The notes under the pieces are model-generated. The model worked only from the letters and a program-made list of their open reading frames with translations, was not told the DNA's origin and ran no database searches. Positions 40,559 through 50,477 of a stretch of 64,000 nt of DNA are shown here, one piece after another (position 1 is the first letter of the stretch; each line of letters begins with the position of its first letter). The stretch covers positions 62,001 through 126,000 of the forward strand of contig JAUXTQ010000017.1 of the NCBI GenBank assembly GCA_030678995.1, written 5' to 3'. The translations under genes and the position numbers were made by a program. Source of the stretch: Caulobacter sp. (GTDB taxonomy: Bacteria > Pseudomonadota > Alphaproteobacteria > Caulobacterales > Caulobacteraceae).

Positions 40559-41584
40559 ATGCCGGGAACAACCCGCCGCTGGGTGCTGGCGCGCCATATC
40601 CAGGGGGCGCCGACGCCGGAGGATTTCCGCCTCGAGACGCTGCCGCTGCCCGAACTTGAAGACGGCCGGTTCCTGTCGAAGGTGATCCTCAGCTCCGTCG
40701 ATCCCGGCACCCGCTCGCGCCTGTCGGGCGGCGACAGCTACGCCGGGGCGATGAAGATCGGCGAGGGCATCGACGGCTTCTGCGTGGCGCAGGTCATCGA
40801 GAGCAGGAACCCGAACTACGCCGTCGGCGACCTGATCGCGGCGGGCGGCGGCTGGCGCGAGCACTTCGTCTCCGACGGTCGCGGATACATTCAGAGGATC
40901 ACCGACCGCCGCGTGCCGCTGGGCTGCTGGATCGGCATCCTGGGTGTGCCGGGCCTGACCGCCTGGTTCGGCCTGAACCGGGTGGGCCAGGCGAAGGCGG
41001 GCGAGGTCTTGTTGGTGAGCTCCGCCGCCGGACCGGTCGGCGCCACCGCCGGCCAGATCGGCAAGAAGCTCGGCCTGCGCGTGGTCGGCGTCGCCGGGGG
41101 TGCGAAGAAGTGCGCCTGGCTGAAGGACCAGGCCGGCTTCGACGCGGTGATCGACTACAAGGCCGAGCGCGACCTGACGGCCGCGATCAAGGCCGCCTGT
41201 CCCGAAGGCGTCGACATCCTGTTCGACAACGTCGGCAACGCGATGGTCGATCGGGTTCTGCCGCTGATGAAGCTGCGCGGGCGGGTCGTCGTCTCGGGTC
41301 AGGTGGCCGACTACAACGTGCCGGTCGAACAGCGGCATGGCCTGAAACACACCGACGTCTTCATCACCCATCGGGTGCGCATGGAGGGGCTGGTGGTGTT
41401 CGACGACATCCGTGCGTTCGCCGCCGCCCAGAGCCAGATGGCCGACTGGATCGCCGACGGCTCCCTGAAATTCGCCATCGAGGAATTCGACGGCATCGAG
41501 CGCGCCGCGGAGGCCTTCTGCGGCCTGTTCCGGGGCGAAAACTTCGGCCGCCGTCTGGTTCGAATGTCCAAGGACCCCGCCTGA
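40559..41584 (+). CDS. NADP-dependent oxidoreductase (MDR, CurA/leukotriene-B4-DH-like)
   Basis: RHIQGAPTPEDFRLETLPLPELEDG; LLVSSAAGPVGATAGQIGKKLGLRVVGVAGG. Confidence 0.9.
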   Translation: MPGTTRRWVLARHIQGAPTPEDFRLETLPLPELEDGRFLSKVILSSVDPGTRSRLSGGDSYAGAMKIGEGIDGFCVAQVIESRNPNYAVGDLIAAGGGWREHFVSDGRGYIQRITDRRVPLGCWIGILGVPGLTAWFGLNRVGQAKAGEVLLVSSAAGPVGATAGQIGKKLGLRVVGVAGGAKKCAWLKDQAGFDAVIDYKAERDLTAAIKAACPEGVDILFDNVGNAMVDRVLPLMKLRGRVVVSGQVADYNVPVEQRHGLKHTDVFITHRVRMEGLVVFDDIRAFAAAQSQMADWIADGSLKFAIEEFDGIERAAEAFCGLFRGENFGRRLVRMSKDPA

Positions 41585-42375
41585 TGAAACTCGAGGACTA
41601 CAAGCGTTTCCGTTTCGAGCGGAATGGCCGGATCCTGACCTGCGCCTTCAACGCGGGCGCCGTGAACGCGGTCGACGCCGTCATGCACGACGAGCTGGCC
41701 GAGCTGTTCGTCGACCTGCAGCACGACGACGAGAGCGACCTGATCATCCTGACCGGCGACAACAAGGCCTTCTGCGCCGGCGGCGACTTCGACTGGTTCG
41801 ACGAACAGATCAGCGACCCCAGGAAGTTCCGCGCCATCGCCTATGACGCCAAGCGGATCGTCAGCGGCCTGCTGGACCTGGAAAAGCCGATCATCGCCCG
41901 GCTGAACGGCGCGGCGGCGGGGCTGGGCGCCACCATCGCCCTGCTGTGCGACGTGATCATCGCCGACGAGAAGGCCAAAATCGGCGATCCGCACGTCAAG
42001 GTCGGGCTGGTGGCCGGCGACGGCGGGGCGATCATCTGGCCGCAGCTGATCGGCTTCGCCCGGGCCAAGGAGCTGCTGATGACCGGCGACCTGCTGACGG
42101 CGACCGAAGCGGCGCGCATGGGGCTGATCAACCACGCCGTCCCGGCCGCCGAGCTCGACGCCAAGGTCGCCGAGATCGCCGGCAAGATCCTCGGCAACCC
42201 CCGCTGGGCGGTGCGCTGGACCAAGATGACGGCCAACATCACCCTCAAGCAGATCATGGCCAGCACGGCGGACGCGGCCGTGGCCTACGAGGCCCTCTCT
42301 AACATGACCGCCGACCGCAAGGAGGCCGTGGACGCCTTCCGCGAGCGGCGGCCGATGAAGCTGACGGGGGAGTGA
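41584..42375 (+). CDS. Enoyl-CoA hydratase/isomerase family protein
   Basis: ILTGDNKAFCAGGDFDWF; ARLNGAAAGLGATIALLCDVIIADEKAKIGDPHVKVGLVAGDGG. Confidence 0.93.
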   Translation: MKLEDYKRFRFERNGRILTCAFNAGAVNAVDAVMHDELAELFVDLQHDDESDLIILTGDNKAFCAGGDFDWFDEQISDPRKFRAIAYDAKRIVSGLLDLEKPIIARLNGAAAGLGATIALLCDVIIADEKAKIGDPHVKVGLVAGDGGAIIWPQLIGFARAKELLMTGDLLTATEAARMGLINHAVPAAELDAKVAEIAGKILGNPRWAVRWTKMTANITLKQIMASTADAAVAYEALSNMTADRKEAVDAFRERRPMKLTGE

Positions 42376-42392
42376 TGGGTCAACTGTCAGCG

Positions 42393-42467
42393 GGGGACAT
42401 GCACTTCAGTGCGTGTCCCCAAGCGGGAAGCGGATGGATGGGGACACGCACTGAAGTGCATGTCCCC
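42393..42467. repeat. GGGGACA-family inverted pair (subfamily B)
   Basis: GGGGACATGCACTTCAGTGCGTGTCCCC and its exact reverse complement; 19-bp spacer. Confidence 0.95.
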
Positions 42468-42472
42468 GGTGC

Positions 42473-43633
42473 TTGCGCATGACCGAACCCGAACACGTCA
42501 CCGCCCTGCGCTCGATCCTCCAGCGGTTCGTCGCCGAGAAGGCCCCACGCGAGAAACGCCGCGAGTGGGACCGCAGCCATACCTTCCCGCGCGACCTGTT
42601 CCGCGAGCTGGCGGACCTGGGGCTCTGCGGCCTGACGGTGCCGGAGGAATACGGCGGCACGGGTCCGGACATCCTGGCCGCCGTCGCGGCCATCGAGGAG
42701 CTCTGCCGGGCCGGTTCGTTCCTCGCCGGGCCGTTCATCCAGTGCGCCTTCTACGGCGGCATGAACATTCTCGAGAACGGCTCGGCCGAGCAGAAGGCCG
42801 AGCTGCTGCCACGGCTGGCGCGGGGCGAGCTGTTCTTCGCCTACGGCCTCTCCGAACCCGACGTCGGCGGCGACCTCTCGCAGGTCACCACCAAGGCCCG
42901 GCGCGAGGGCGACGAGATTGTCGTGGGCGGGGCCAAGCGCTGGTGCACCGGCGCGGACTTCAGCGACTATATCTACTGCCTGGTCCACTCGGACCCCGCC
43001 GCCCCGGCGCGGCAGGGTTTGAGCTTCGTGCTGATCCCGACCAACGCGCCGGGGGTGACCATAACCCCGATCGACCACGTGAACCTGCGTTACACCCTCT
43101 CCTCCGACGTCCATTTCGACGAGGTGCGGCTGCCTGCCAGCGCCATTGTCGGCGGGCCGGAGAAGTGGAACCAGGGCTGGAAGATGCTCGCTGGCCGGGC
43201 GCTGGACATCGAGAAGCTGGAGATCAGCGCCTGCGCCTTCGGCCTCGCCCAGGCGGCGCTGGAAGAGGCCTGGGCCTACGCCGGCCAGCGGGTCCAGTTC
43301 GGCAAGCCGATCAGCGGCCACCAGGCGGTGCGCCATGCGCTGGTCGATGCGAAGACGAAGCTGGAAGCCTGCCGTCTGATGCTGTGGAACGCCGCCCGCC
43401 TGGCCGACGCCGGCCAGCCCTGCGCCGCCGAGACCAGCATGGCCAAGCTGTTCATCGCCGAGACCGGCGTCGAGATCGCCCTGACCTGCCAGCGGGTCAT
43501 GGGCGCCTACGCCCTGTCCGCCGACTACGATATCGAGCGCAATGTGCGCGACCTGCTGGGCATGCCGATCGTCGGCGGCTCGTCCAACATGCAGCGCAAC
43601 AACCTCGCCGCCCTGTGGAAGTTACCTGGATGA
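42473..43633 (+). CDS. Acyl-CoA dehydrogenase
   Basis: YGLSEPDVGGDLSQVTTKARREGDEIVVGGAKRWCTGAD; GGSSNMQRNNLA. Confidence 0.92.
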   Translation: MRMTEPEHVTALRSILQRFVAEKAPREKRREWDRSHTFPRDLFRELADLGLCGLTVPEEYGGTGPDILAAVAAIEELCRAGSFLAGPFIQCAFYGGMNILENGSAEQKAELLPRLARGELFFAYGLSEPDVGGDLSQVTTKARREGDEIVVGGAKRWCTGADFSDYIYCLVHSDPAAPARQGLSFVLIPTNAPGVTITPIDHVNLRYTLSSDVHFDEVRLPASAIVGGPEKWNQGWKMLAGRALDIEKLEISACAFGLAQAALEEAWAYAGQRVQFGKPISGHQAVRHALVDAKTKLEACRLMLWNAARLADAGQPCAAETSMAKLFIAETGVEIALTCQRVMGAYALSADYDIERNVRDLLGMPIVGGSSNMQRNNLAALWKLPG

Positions 43634-44784
43634 CCTTCAACGCCATCACCGTCGCCCAGTCGTTCGTCGACGAGATCCATCGCCGCGCGCCGGAGATCGA
43701 GAGCGTTCGCCGTCTGCCGCCGGACCTGGCGAAGAAGTTCGCCCAGGCGGGCCTGTTCCGCATGCTGCTGCCGGCCGTCCTCGGCGGTCACGAGACGCCG
43801 CCGGCGCAGCTGGCCCTGGCCATCGAGACCCTGGCCCAGGCCGACGCCTCGGCCGCCTGGTGCGTGATGATCGGCGCCACCACCGGGGCCATGGCCAACC
43901 GTCTGTCCGCCGGCATGGCGCGGCAGGTGTTCGGCGATCCGGACGTGATCGCCGCCGGGGTCTACGCCCCGATGGGCAAGGCGGTGGAAGACGGCGACGA
44001 CTGGATCGTCACCGGCCGCTGGCAGTGGGGCAGCGGCTCGCAGAACGCGCACTGGATCGCCGGCGGCGCGATGCTGATGGGTCCGGACGGCCCGCTGACC
44101 GGCGAGGACGGCCAGCCGCTGCACCGGATGATGATCTTCAAGGCCGAGGAAGTGGAGCTGATCGACACCTGGCGCACCTCGGGCCTGTGCGGCACCGGCA
44201 GCCTCGACTTCCAGGTCAGGGACGTGCGGGTGCCAAAGGCGCGCAGCGTGGCGCTGCAGTCCGATCCGGTGACGGTCAATACGCCGCTGGCCCGGTTCCC
44301 GATCTTCGGCATGCTGGCGCTGGGGGTGACCGCGGTGGCCCTGGGCAACGCCCGCGGCGCCCTGCTGGCCGCAGGCAACGCCGCCCAGACAAAAAAGTCG
44401 GCCGGTTCCACCCGCACCATGGCCGAGCGTAATGTCGTGCAAATGGACTTCTCCCGCGCCGTGGCGAAGCTGTCCGCCGCCCGGGCCCACTATTTCGAGA
44501 CCATCGGCGTGCTCTGGACCGCGGTCCAGGCCGGCGGCGACGGGGGGATCGAGCCGCGCAACCGCCTGCGCCTGGCCTGCACCCACGCCGCCGAGGTCAG
44601 CGCCGATGTCAGCAAGGCGGCCTACGACATGATGGGCGGCTCGGCTGTTTATCTGGAAAACGACCTGCAGCGCCGGTTCCGCGACGCCAACGTGATCACC
44701 CACCACGCCATGGTCGCGCCGGCCATGTACGAAGTGACCGGCCGCGTCCTGCTGGGCCTGCCGACGCGCACGGACCAGCTGTAG
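43630..44784 (+). CDS. Acyl-CoA dehydrogenase / HpaB-like flavin-dependent monooxygenase family
   Basis: LAQADASAAWCVMIGATTGAMANRLS; WQWGSGSQNAHWIAGGAML; ATGA overlap with the previous CDS. Confidence 0.85.
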   Translation: MTFNAITVAQSFVDEIHRRAPEIESVRRLPPDLAKKFAQAGLFRMLLPAVLGGHETPPAQLALAIETLAQADASAAWCVMIGATTGAMANRLSAGMARQVFGDPDVIAAGVYAPMGKAVEDGDDWIVTGRWQWGSGSQNAHWIAGGAMLMGPDGPLTGEDGQPLHRMMIFKAEEVELIDTWRTSGLCGTGSLDFQVRDVRVPKARSVALQSDPVTVNTPLARFPIFGMLALGVTAVALGNARGALLAAGNAAQTKKSAGSTRTMAERNVVQMDFSRAVAKLSAARAHYFETIGVLWTAVQAGGDGGIEPRNRLRLACTHAAEVSADVSKAAYDMMGGSAVYLENDLQRRFRDANVITHHAMVAPAMYEVTGRVLLGLPTRTDQL

Positions 44785-44788
44785 GCGC

Positions 44789-44855
44789 GGGGACATGTAC
44801 CGTAATGGGGGACACACACTCATTTGCTCGCAAATGAGTGTGTGTCCCCCATTAC
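44789..44855. repeat. Truncated subfamily C half-hairpin followed by a 25-bp-stem GGGGACA-family hairpin (subfamily F)
   Basis: GGGGACATGTACCG then GTAATGGGGGACACACACTCATTTG-CTCG-CAAATGAGTGTGTGTCCCCCATTAC. Confidence 0.9.
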
Positions 44856-44978
44856 TGAACGCAACCGGTTAACGCGGCCCGCGTTCAGTCAACGTATCGG
44901 GGGTGGGCTCTCGCGAGAGCGTCGACCGGTCTCCCTCCGAGTCTCCGCTCCGCTCAGGCAGGAAACGGAACGACGACC

Positions 44979-45734
44979 ATGAAGACCAAGACCCTAGCAT
45001 TCGCCCTGGCAAGCGTGGTGGCGCTCAGCGCCGGCGCGGCCGCCGCCCAGAGCCGGGTGCCCAGCTGGCAGGAATACCAGGCCCAGCAACGCGACTATCA
45101 GCGGCAGCAGGGCGCCTATGAAGACAGCCGCGCATCCTATGACGACCAACGCGCCACCTATGAGGCTCGTCGGGAGCAGTATCTGCGCGACCGCGCCGCC
45201 TATGATCGCCGCTACGGCCAGGGCGCCTACGAGCGCCGCTACGGCGCCTGGGTCTATCAGTCCACCCCCCGCGACGCCGGCTACTACGGCCGCGACGCTT
45301 CGGCGACCGGCTATGCCGACCGCTATCGCGACAGTCCCTGTGAACAGCGCCGCGGCAACCGCACCGCGGCCGGCCTGATCATCGGCGCCCTGGCCGGGGC
45401 GGCGATCGGCTCGAACCTGGCCGAGAGCGACGTGCAGACCGAGGGTGCCGTTCTCGGCGCGGTAATCGGCGGCGGCCTCGGCGCCGGCATCGGTCGCGAC
45501 AGCGCCCGCTGCGACACCCGCGGCTACTACTACAGCCGTGCCCAGACCATCCCGTACCGCGAGAGCGGCTACTACCGCGACCGCCGCGAGCGCAGCGGCC
45601 GCTATGACTACAGCTACTATCAGCGCCGCGGCTGCCGCCTGGCCGTCGCGCCGGCGGAATACCGTGGCGACGTGCAGTACCGCTACGTCCGGGTCTGCCC
45701 GGACCGTCAGGGCCGCTATCGCATTACGGGCTAA
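44979..45734 (+). CDS. Secreted Tyr/Arg/Gln-rich protein with glycine-zipper 2TM domain
   Basis: signal peptide; repeated Y/R/Q N-terminal half; AAGLIIGALAGAAIGSNLA...GAVLGAVIGGGLGAGIG. Confidence 0.8.
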   Translation: MKTKTLAFALASVVALSAGAAAAQSRVPSWQEYQAQQRDYQRQQGAYEDSRASYDDQRATYEARREQYLRDRAAYDRRYGQGAYERRYGAWVYQSTPRDAGYYGRDASATGYADRYRDSPCEQRRGNRTAAGLIIGALAGAAIGSNLAESDVQTEGAVLGAVIGGGLGAGIGRDSARCDTRGYYYSRAQTIPYRESGYYRDRRERSGRYDYSYYQRRGCRLAVAPAEYRGDVQYRYVRVCPDRQGRYRITG

Positions 45735-45742
45735 CCAAGAGC

Positions 45743-45825
45743 GGGGACATGTACCGCCTTCGGTACGTGTCCCCTAAGCCCGCCGCTCGATTTTAGGGGA
45801 CACGTACCTTCGGTACGTGTCCTCT
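45743..45825. repeat. GGGGACA-family pair (subfamily C plus a short-loop variant)
   Basis: GGGGACATGTACCGCCTTCGGTACGTGTCCCC and GGGGACACGTACCTTCGGTACGTGTCCTC. Confidence 0.9.
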
Positions 45826-46834
45826 AATCGACATACGCATCAATCTCCGCCAGCCGCCGCGCCACCCGTTCCTCATCCAGAAACGACCCCGTGAAGCTGT
45901 TCCTGGCCAGGGTCACCAACTCCTCCCGTGACAGGTCCAGCGCTCGCGCCGTCTGGATGAAGTTCTCGCCGATGTAGCCGCCGAAATAGGCCGGGTCATC
46001 GGCGTTGCAGGTGGCCTTCAGGCCCAGGTCGAGCATCCGCTTCATCGGATGGTCCTTCAGGTCGTCGACCACGCAGAGCTTCAGGTTCGACAGTGGGCAG
46101 ACCGTCAGGGTCATCTCGCTGGCGACCAGCCGTTTGACCAGCGCCTCGTCCTCCAGCGCCCGGTTGCCGTGGTCGATGCGGTCGACTTTCAGCAGGTCCA
46201 GCGCTTCCCAGACATACTCCGGCGGGCCTTCCTCGCCGGCGTGGGCGCAGAGCCTCAGGCCCCGTTCCTTCGCCGCCCTGAACACCTTCTGGAACTTCGA
46301 CGGCGGATGGCCGACCTCGGACGAATCCAGCCCCACGCCCACGACCCGGTCCAGCCAGGGCTCGGCGGCCTTGAGGGTCGCCAGCGCCGCCTCCTCGTCC
46401 AGATGGCGCAGGAAGCACATGATCAGGCCGGAGGTGATGCCCATCTCCGCCTCCGCCGCCTTCATCCCTGACAGCAGGCCCTCGACGGCGATCGAGAAGG
46501 GCAGACCCCGGTCCGTATGCGTCTGGGGATCGAAGAACAGCTCCGCATGCACCCCGCCGTCGGCGTGCAGCCGGCGGAAGTAGGCCATGGCCATGTCGTT
46601 GAAGTCCTGCTCGGTCTGCAGCACCCCCGCGCCCTGGTAGTAGATGTCGAGGAAGTCCTGCAGGTTGGAGAAGGCGTAGGCGGCGCGCACCTCCTCCACC
46701 GACTGGAACGGCATGTCGACGCGGTTACGCTTGCCGAACTCGAACATCTGCTCCGGTTCGAGGCTGCCCTCGATATGCAGGTGGAGTTCGGCCTTGGGCA
46801 GGCCGCGGATGAAGGTTTCGAGCGTATCGGTCAT
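45824..46834 (-). CDS. Adenosine/adenine deaminase
   Basis: LPKAELHLHIEGSLEPEQMFEFGKRN; LCAHAGEEGPPEYVWEAL; CNADDPAYFGGY. Confidence 0.93.
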   Translation of the reverse strand: MTDTLETFIRGLPKAELHLHIEGSLEPEQMFEFGKRNRVDMPFQSVEEVRAAYAFSNLQDFLDIYYQGAGVLQTEQDFNDMAMAYFRRLHADGGVHAELFFDPQTHTDRGLPFSIAVEGLLSGMKAAEAEMGITSGLIMCFLRHLDEEAALATLKAAEPWLDRVVGVGLDSSEVGHPPSKFQKVFRAAKERGLRLCAHAGEEGPPEYVWEALDLLKVDRIDHGNRALEDEALVKRLVASEMTLTVCPLSNLKLCVVDDLKDHPMKRMLDLGLKATCNADDPAYFGGYIGENFIQTARALDLSREELVTLARNSFTGSFLDEERVARRLAEIDAYVD

Positions 46835-46935
46835 GGCGCCATCTCAGGGGCGGGGTGGCGTGGCGTCAAGGCGGTGCGGGAACTTGGTTGAGCCGAGGTT
46901 CCCTGATTGCCCAACGAATGGCCCGAGCCTCTTCT

Positions 46936-47087
46936 CCCTTCCTCCTCGATGGAGGAAGGGCCGGGGATGGTGGTGTGCGCGATGGCATGAGGCGAAGAGA
47001 GTTATTGGGCGTCACAGCCCCGCGGAGCCCTCCGCCCAACACTTGCGGCCACACCACCACCCAACCCTCCTCCATCGAGGAGGAGGG
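46936..47087 (-). repeat. MITE-like nested inverted-repeat element, copy A (orientation opposite to B and C)
   Basis: CCCTTCCTCC(TCGAT)GGAGGAAGGG ... CCCTCCTCC(ATCGA)GGAGGAGGG with GGTGGTGTG...CACACCACC inside. Confidence 0.88.
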
Positions 47088-47245
47088 CTTTCTTGGCTTC
47101 TACACCGTCCGTTAGCTGTCCCCCCACCCCCCGCTTGCCAAGTCGGAATCACCGGAGCACTATCCTCGCTCAAAGGCTCCTCGCCGGCGAAAACCGGGAG
47201 GGGCCTTTTCGAGTCTGGAGGCGCCCGAGCGCGCGAGCTGAAAAA

Positions 47246-48502
47246 ATGTCCGTAAACCGTCAAGGCCACATCCGCCTGACCTCCCATCCGGGGTCAGGCG
47301 CGCCCAGCCGTTTCCCCCTGACCTGGGGCGCTGCCACCGCCCGCGAGCGCGGCCCGGTGGTCGCCACGGTGAACTCGGGCAGCGACCGCAACGCCATCGG
47401 CGCCCATGGCGGCGCCTATTCGATCTACCGTAGCCTGGCCATCGCCTCTGGCGCGCTCAATCCGCTGGTCCGGCCGGACCTGACCGACACCGCTCCGGTG
47501 GTCGACGTCGGCCCGTTCGGCCAGTGGGCGGACCCCCATAAGATCGTCTCCCTCGATCCCTGGGGCCACCGCATCCAGCAGGACTTCGCCGCCGAGGTGG
47601 CAGAGGGCGTCGACATCCGTCCGACCATCGCCATCACCAAGGCCCGTCTGACCCTGCCGGAGATCGGCGAGGCCATCGACGCCGGCCGGCTGAAGATCGA
47701 CGGGACGGTGGTGCACGACACCCGCGACGTGGCCGTAACCAAGGCGGCCCTCGACCCCGTCTGGTATCTGCCCGGCATCGCCGAGCGGTTCGAGGTCGAC
47801 GAGACCACCCTGCGCCGGACCCTGTTCGAACAGACCGGCGGCATGTACCCCGAGCTGGTCACCCGGCCGGACATCAAGGTCTTCCTGCCCCCGATCGGCG
47901 GCATCACCCTGTACATTTTCGGCGACCCGGCGGCGATTGCTGACCCGGCCCGCCGCCTGACCTGCCGGGTGCATGACGAGTGCAACGGCAGCGATGTGTT
48001 CGGCTCGGACATCTGCACCTGCCGCCCCTACCTGATCCACGGCATCGAGGAGGCGGTGCATGAGGCCCAGAACGGCGGCGCCGGCCTGATCGTCTACAAC
48101 CGCAAGGAAGGCCGGGCGCTGGGCGAGGTGACCAAGTTCCTCGTCTACAACGCCCGCAAGCGCCAGCCCGGCGGCGACCAGGCGGCGACCTATTTCGAGC
48201 GCACGGAATGCGTCGCCGGGGTCCAGGACGCGCGGTTCCAGCAGTTGATGCCGGACGTGCTGCACTGGCTGGGGATCAAGCACATCGACCGGTTCGTCTC
48301 GATGTCCAACATGAAGCACGACGCCCTGACCGAGGGCGGCATCACGATTGGGGAAAGGGTGCCGATCCCCGCCTGGCTGGTCCCAGACGACGCCAGCGTC
48401 GAGATGGAGGCCAAGAAGGCCGCCGGCTACTTCACCCCCGAGGGCGCGCCGTCGGCGGAAGACCTGAAGAAGACCGTGGGGCGGGACCTTGGGGAGTTCT
48501 GA
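47246..48502 (+). CDS. GTP cyclohydrolase II-like protein (URC1-type)
   Basis: CRVHDECNGSDVFGSDICTCRPYLIHGIEEAVHEAQNGGAGLIVYNRKEGRALGEVTKFLVYNARK. Confidence 0.88.
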   Translation: MSVNRQGHIRLTSHPGSGAPSRFPLTWGAATARERGPVVATVNSGSDRNAIGAHGGAYSIYRSLAIASGALNPLVRPDLTDTAPVVDVGPFGQWADPHKIVSLDPWGHRIQQDFAAEVAEGVDIRPTIAITKARLTLPEIGEAIDAGRLKIDGTVVHDTRDVAVTKAALDPVWYLPGIAERFEVDETTLRRTLFEQTGGMYPELVTRPDIKVFLPPIGGITLYIFGDPAAIADPARRLTCRVHDECNGSDVFGSDICTCRPYLIHGIEEAVHEAQNGGAGLIVYNRKEGRALGEVTKFLVYNARKRQPGGDQAATYFERTECVAGVQDARFQQLMPDVLHWLGIKHIDRFVSMSNMKHDALTEGGITIGERVPIPAWLVPDDASVEMEAKKAAGYFTPEGAPSAEDLKKTVGRDLGEF

Positions 48503-48511
48503 TCCTCGCCC

Positions 48512-49699
48512 ATGACGGACGCTGAATCCGCCAGATCCCTCCTCTCGGCCGGAGCCGTCCGGGAGCGGGCGCATGAGATGCTGGCCGTCGCCCTGGACGG
48601 CGGCCTGACCGACTGGCGGGTCGACCTGGACCGCCTGCCGGCCACGGCGGACATCGTCGCGGGCGTGATCCGCACGCAGTACCCGACCCTGAAGGTGCCG
48701 TTCCACGCCCGCTGGCGCCACTTCGTGGTGGGCGGCCGGGACCTGTGGGCCGAAATGGCCGCCACGGCCGCCTGGCCCGACGCGAAAGCCAGGGCCCGGG
48801 CGGCCTTCGACCTGGCCATCACCTCGGTGCTGCTCGACGCCGGCGCCGGCCCGGCCTGGCGGTTCCTCGACGCCCCGACCTGCACCGAGACGCGCCGCTC
48901 GGAAGGCCTGGGCGTCGCCAGCCTGCGGCTGTTCCAGTCGGGCGCCCTGTCGGCGGGCGACGACCCCTGGCGGGCCGATGGCCTGATCGGCCTGACCGCC
49001 CAGGCCCTGGCAGACGCCTTCCAGGTGTCGGAGACCAATCCCCTGGTCGGCCTCGAAGGCCGCGCGGCGCTGCTGCGGCGGCTGGGCAAGGCTGTGGGCC
49101 GCCCCGGCGACCTGTTCGACCGCATCGACGCCCGCGCGATCAACAACCGCCTGCCGGCGCCGATCATCCTGGAGGTGCTGCTCGAAGCCCTCGGCCCCAT
49201 TTGGGAGAACCGCCTGGGCCTCGGCGGCGTGCCTCTGGGCGATACCTGGCGGCACCCGGCGATCAAGCGGGATGACGCCACCGACGGCCTTGTGCCCATC
49301 CACAAGCTCTCGCAATGGCTGGCCTACAGCCTGATCGAGCCGCTGGAAGAGGCCGGCATCCACGTCTTCGGCCTCGACGGCCTCACCGGCCTGGCGGAAT
49401 ACCGCAACGGCGGCCTGTTCATCGACGACGGCGTGCTGGTCCTGAAGGACCCCGCCGACATGGCCCGCACCCATGCCGTCAGCGACCCGCTGGTGGTCGG
49501 CTGGCGCTCGCTGACCGTGGCCCTGCTCGACCGCATCGCGCCGCTGGTGCGCGAGCGGCTGGGGGTGGCAGAGGCCGACTTCCCGCTGGCCCGCGTGCTG
49601 GAAGGCGGCACCTGGGCCGCTGGCCGGGTTCTTGCGAGGGACCGGCGCGACGGGGGCGGTCCGCCCCTGACCATCACCAGCGACGGAACGGTCTTCTGA
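48512..49699 (+). CDS. DUF1688 (URC4/Urg3-type) protein
   Basis: [16 protein letters not shown]..., [25 protein letters not shown]; next to URC1-like and UPRT genes. Confidence 0.82.
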   Translation: MTDAESARSLLSAGAVRERAHEMLAVALDGGLTDWRVDLDRLPATADIVAGVIRTQYPTLKVPFHARWRHFVVGGRDLWAEMAATAAWPDAKARARAAFDLAITSVLLDAGAGPAWRFLDAPTCTETRRSEGLGVASLRLFQSGALSAGDDPWRADGLIGLTAQALADAFQVSETNPLVGLEGRAALLRRLGKAVGRPGDLFDRIDARAINNRLPAPIILEVLLEALGPIWENRLGLGGVPLGDTWRHPAIKRDDATDGLVPIHKLSQWLAYSLIEPLEEAGIHVFGLDGLTGLAEYRNGGLFIDDGVLVLKDPADMARTHAVSDPLVVGWRSLTVALLDRIAPLVRERLGVAEADFPLARVLEGGTWAAGRVLARDRRDGGGPPLTITSDGTVF

Positions 49700-50337
49700 T
49701 GCGCGAATACCAGGGCGTCACGGTGGTCGACCACCCGCTGGTGCAGCACAAGCTGACCCGGCTGCGCGACCGCGAGACCTCGACCAAGACCTTCCGCGAG
49801 CTGATGCGGGAGATCTCGACCCTGCTCTGCTACGAGGTGACCCGCGACCTCGCCCTCACCGACCGCGAGGTGGCCACGCCGCTGGAGATCACCCAGGCTC
49901 CGGAGATCGCCGGCAAGAAGCTGGTCTTTGCCCCCATCCTGCGGGCAGGGGAGGGGATGCTGGAGGGCATGCTGACCCTGATCCCCTCGGCCCGCGTCGC
50001 CCATATCGGCCTCTACCGCGACCCCGGCACGAAGGCCGCCGTCGAGTACTATCTCAAGGTCCCCGAGACCCTCGCCGAGCGTCAGGTGATCGTCATCAAC
50101 CCCCTGCTGGCCACCGGCGTCACCGCCTGCGCCGCCGTCGAACGACTGAAGGAGGAGGGCGCCCGCGACCTGCGCTTCGTCTGCGTCCTGACCTGCCCGG
50201 AAGGCATCGAGGCGCTGCGGGGGAACCACCCGGACGTGCCGATCTGGACGGCGGGCGTGGACCGGACGTTGGACGAGCGGGGGTTCATTCTCCCGGGGCT
50301 GGGGGATGCGGGGGATCGGCTTTACGGGACGCGGTAG
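49699..50337 (+). CDS. upp: Uracil phosphoribosyltransferase
   Basis: [72 protein letters not shown]. Confidence 0.95.
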   Translation: MREYQGVTVVDHPLVQHKLTRLRDRETSTKTFRELMREISTLLCYEVTRDLALTDREVATPLEITQAPEIAGKKLVFAPILRAGEGMLEGMLTLIPSARVAHIGLYRDPGTKAAVEYYLKVPETLAERQVIVINPLLATGVTACAAVERLKEEGARDLRFVCVLTCPEGIEALRGNHPDVPIWTAGVDRTLDERGFILPGLGDAGDRLYGTR

Positions 50338-50344
50338 GCGACGG

Positions 50345-50423
50345 GGGACAGGCTCGCTCCTGGGCGTGCCTGTCCCTGTCAAAGCCGCAACGGGACAGGC
50401 ACGCCCAAGAGCGAGCCTGTCCC
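50345..50423. repeat. GGGGACA-family inverted pair (subfamily D)
   Basis: GGGACAGGCTCGCTCCTGGGCGTGCCTGTCCC and a near-exact inverse GGGACAGGCACGCCCAAGAGCGAGCCTGTCCC. Confidence 0.93.
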
Positions 50424-50477
50424 TGGAAGACATCAGGGCTCTTTGTCATCGAGGCCTTGCAGGCTATCCCTGCTCCC

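Noticed and set aside
44781-50338. GTAG tetranucleotide preceding some GGGGACA hairpins, as in classical REP/RAYT recognition
   Set aside because: Present near a few copies only because of TAG stop codons, at variable distance and not adjacent to the stem.
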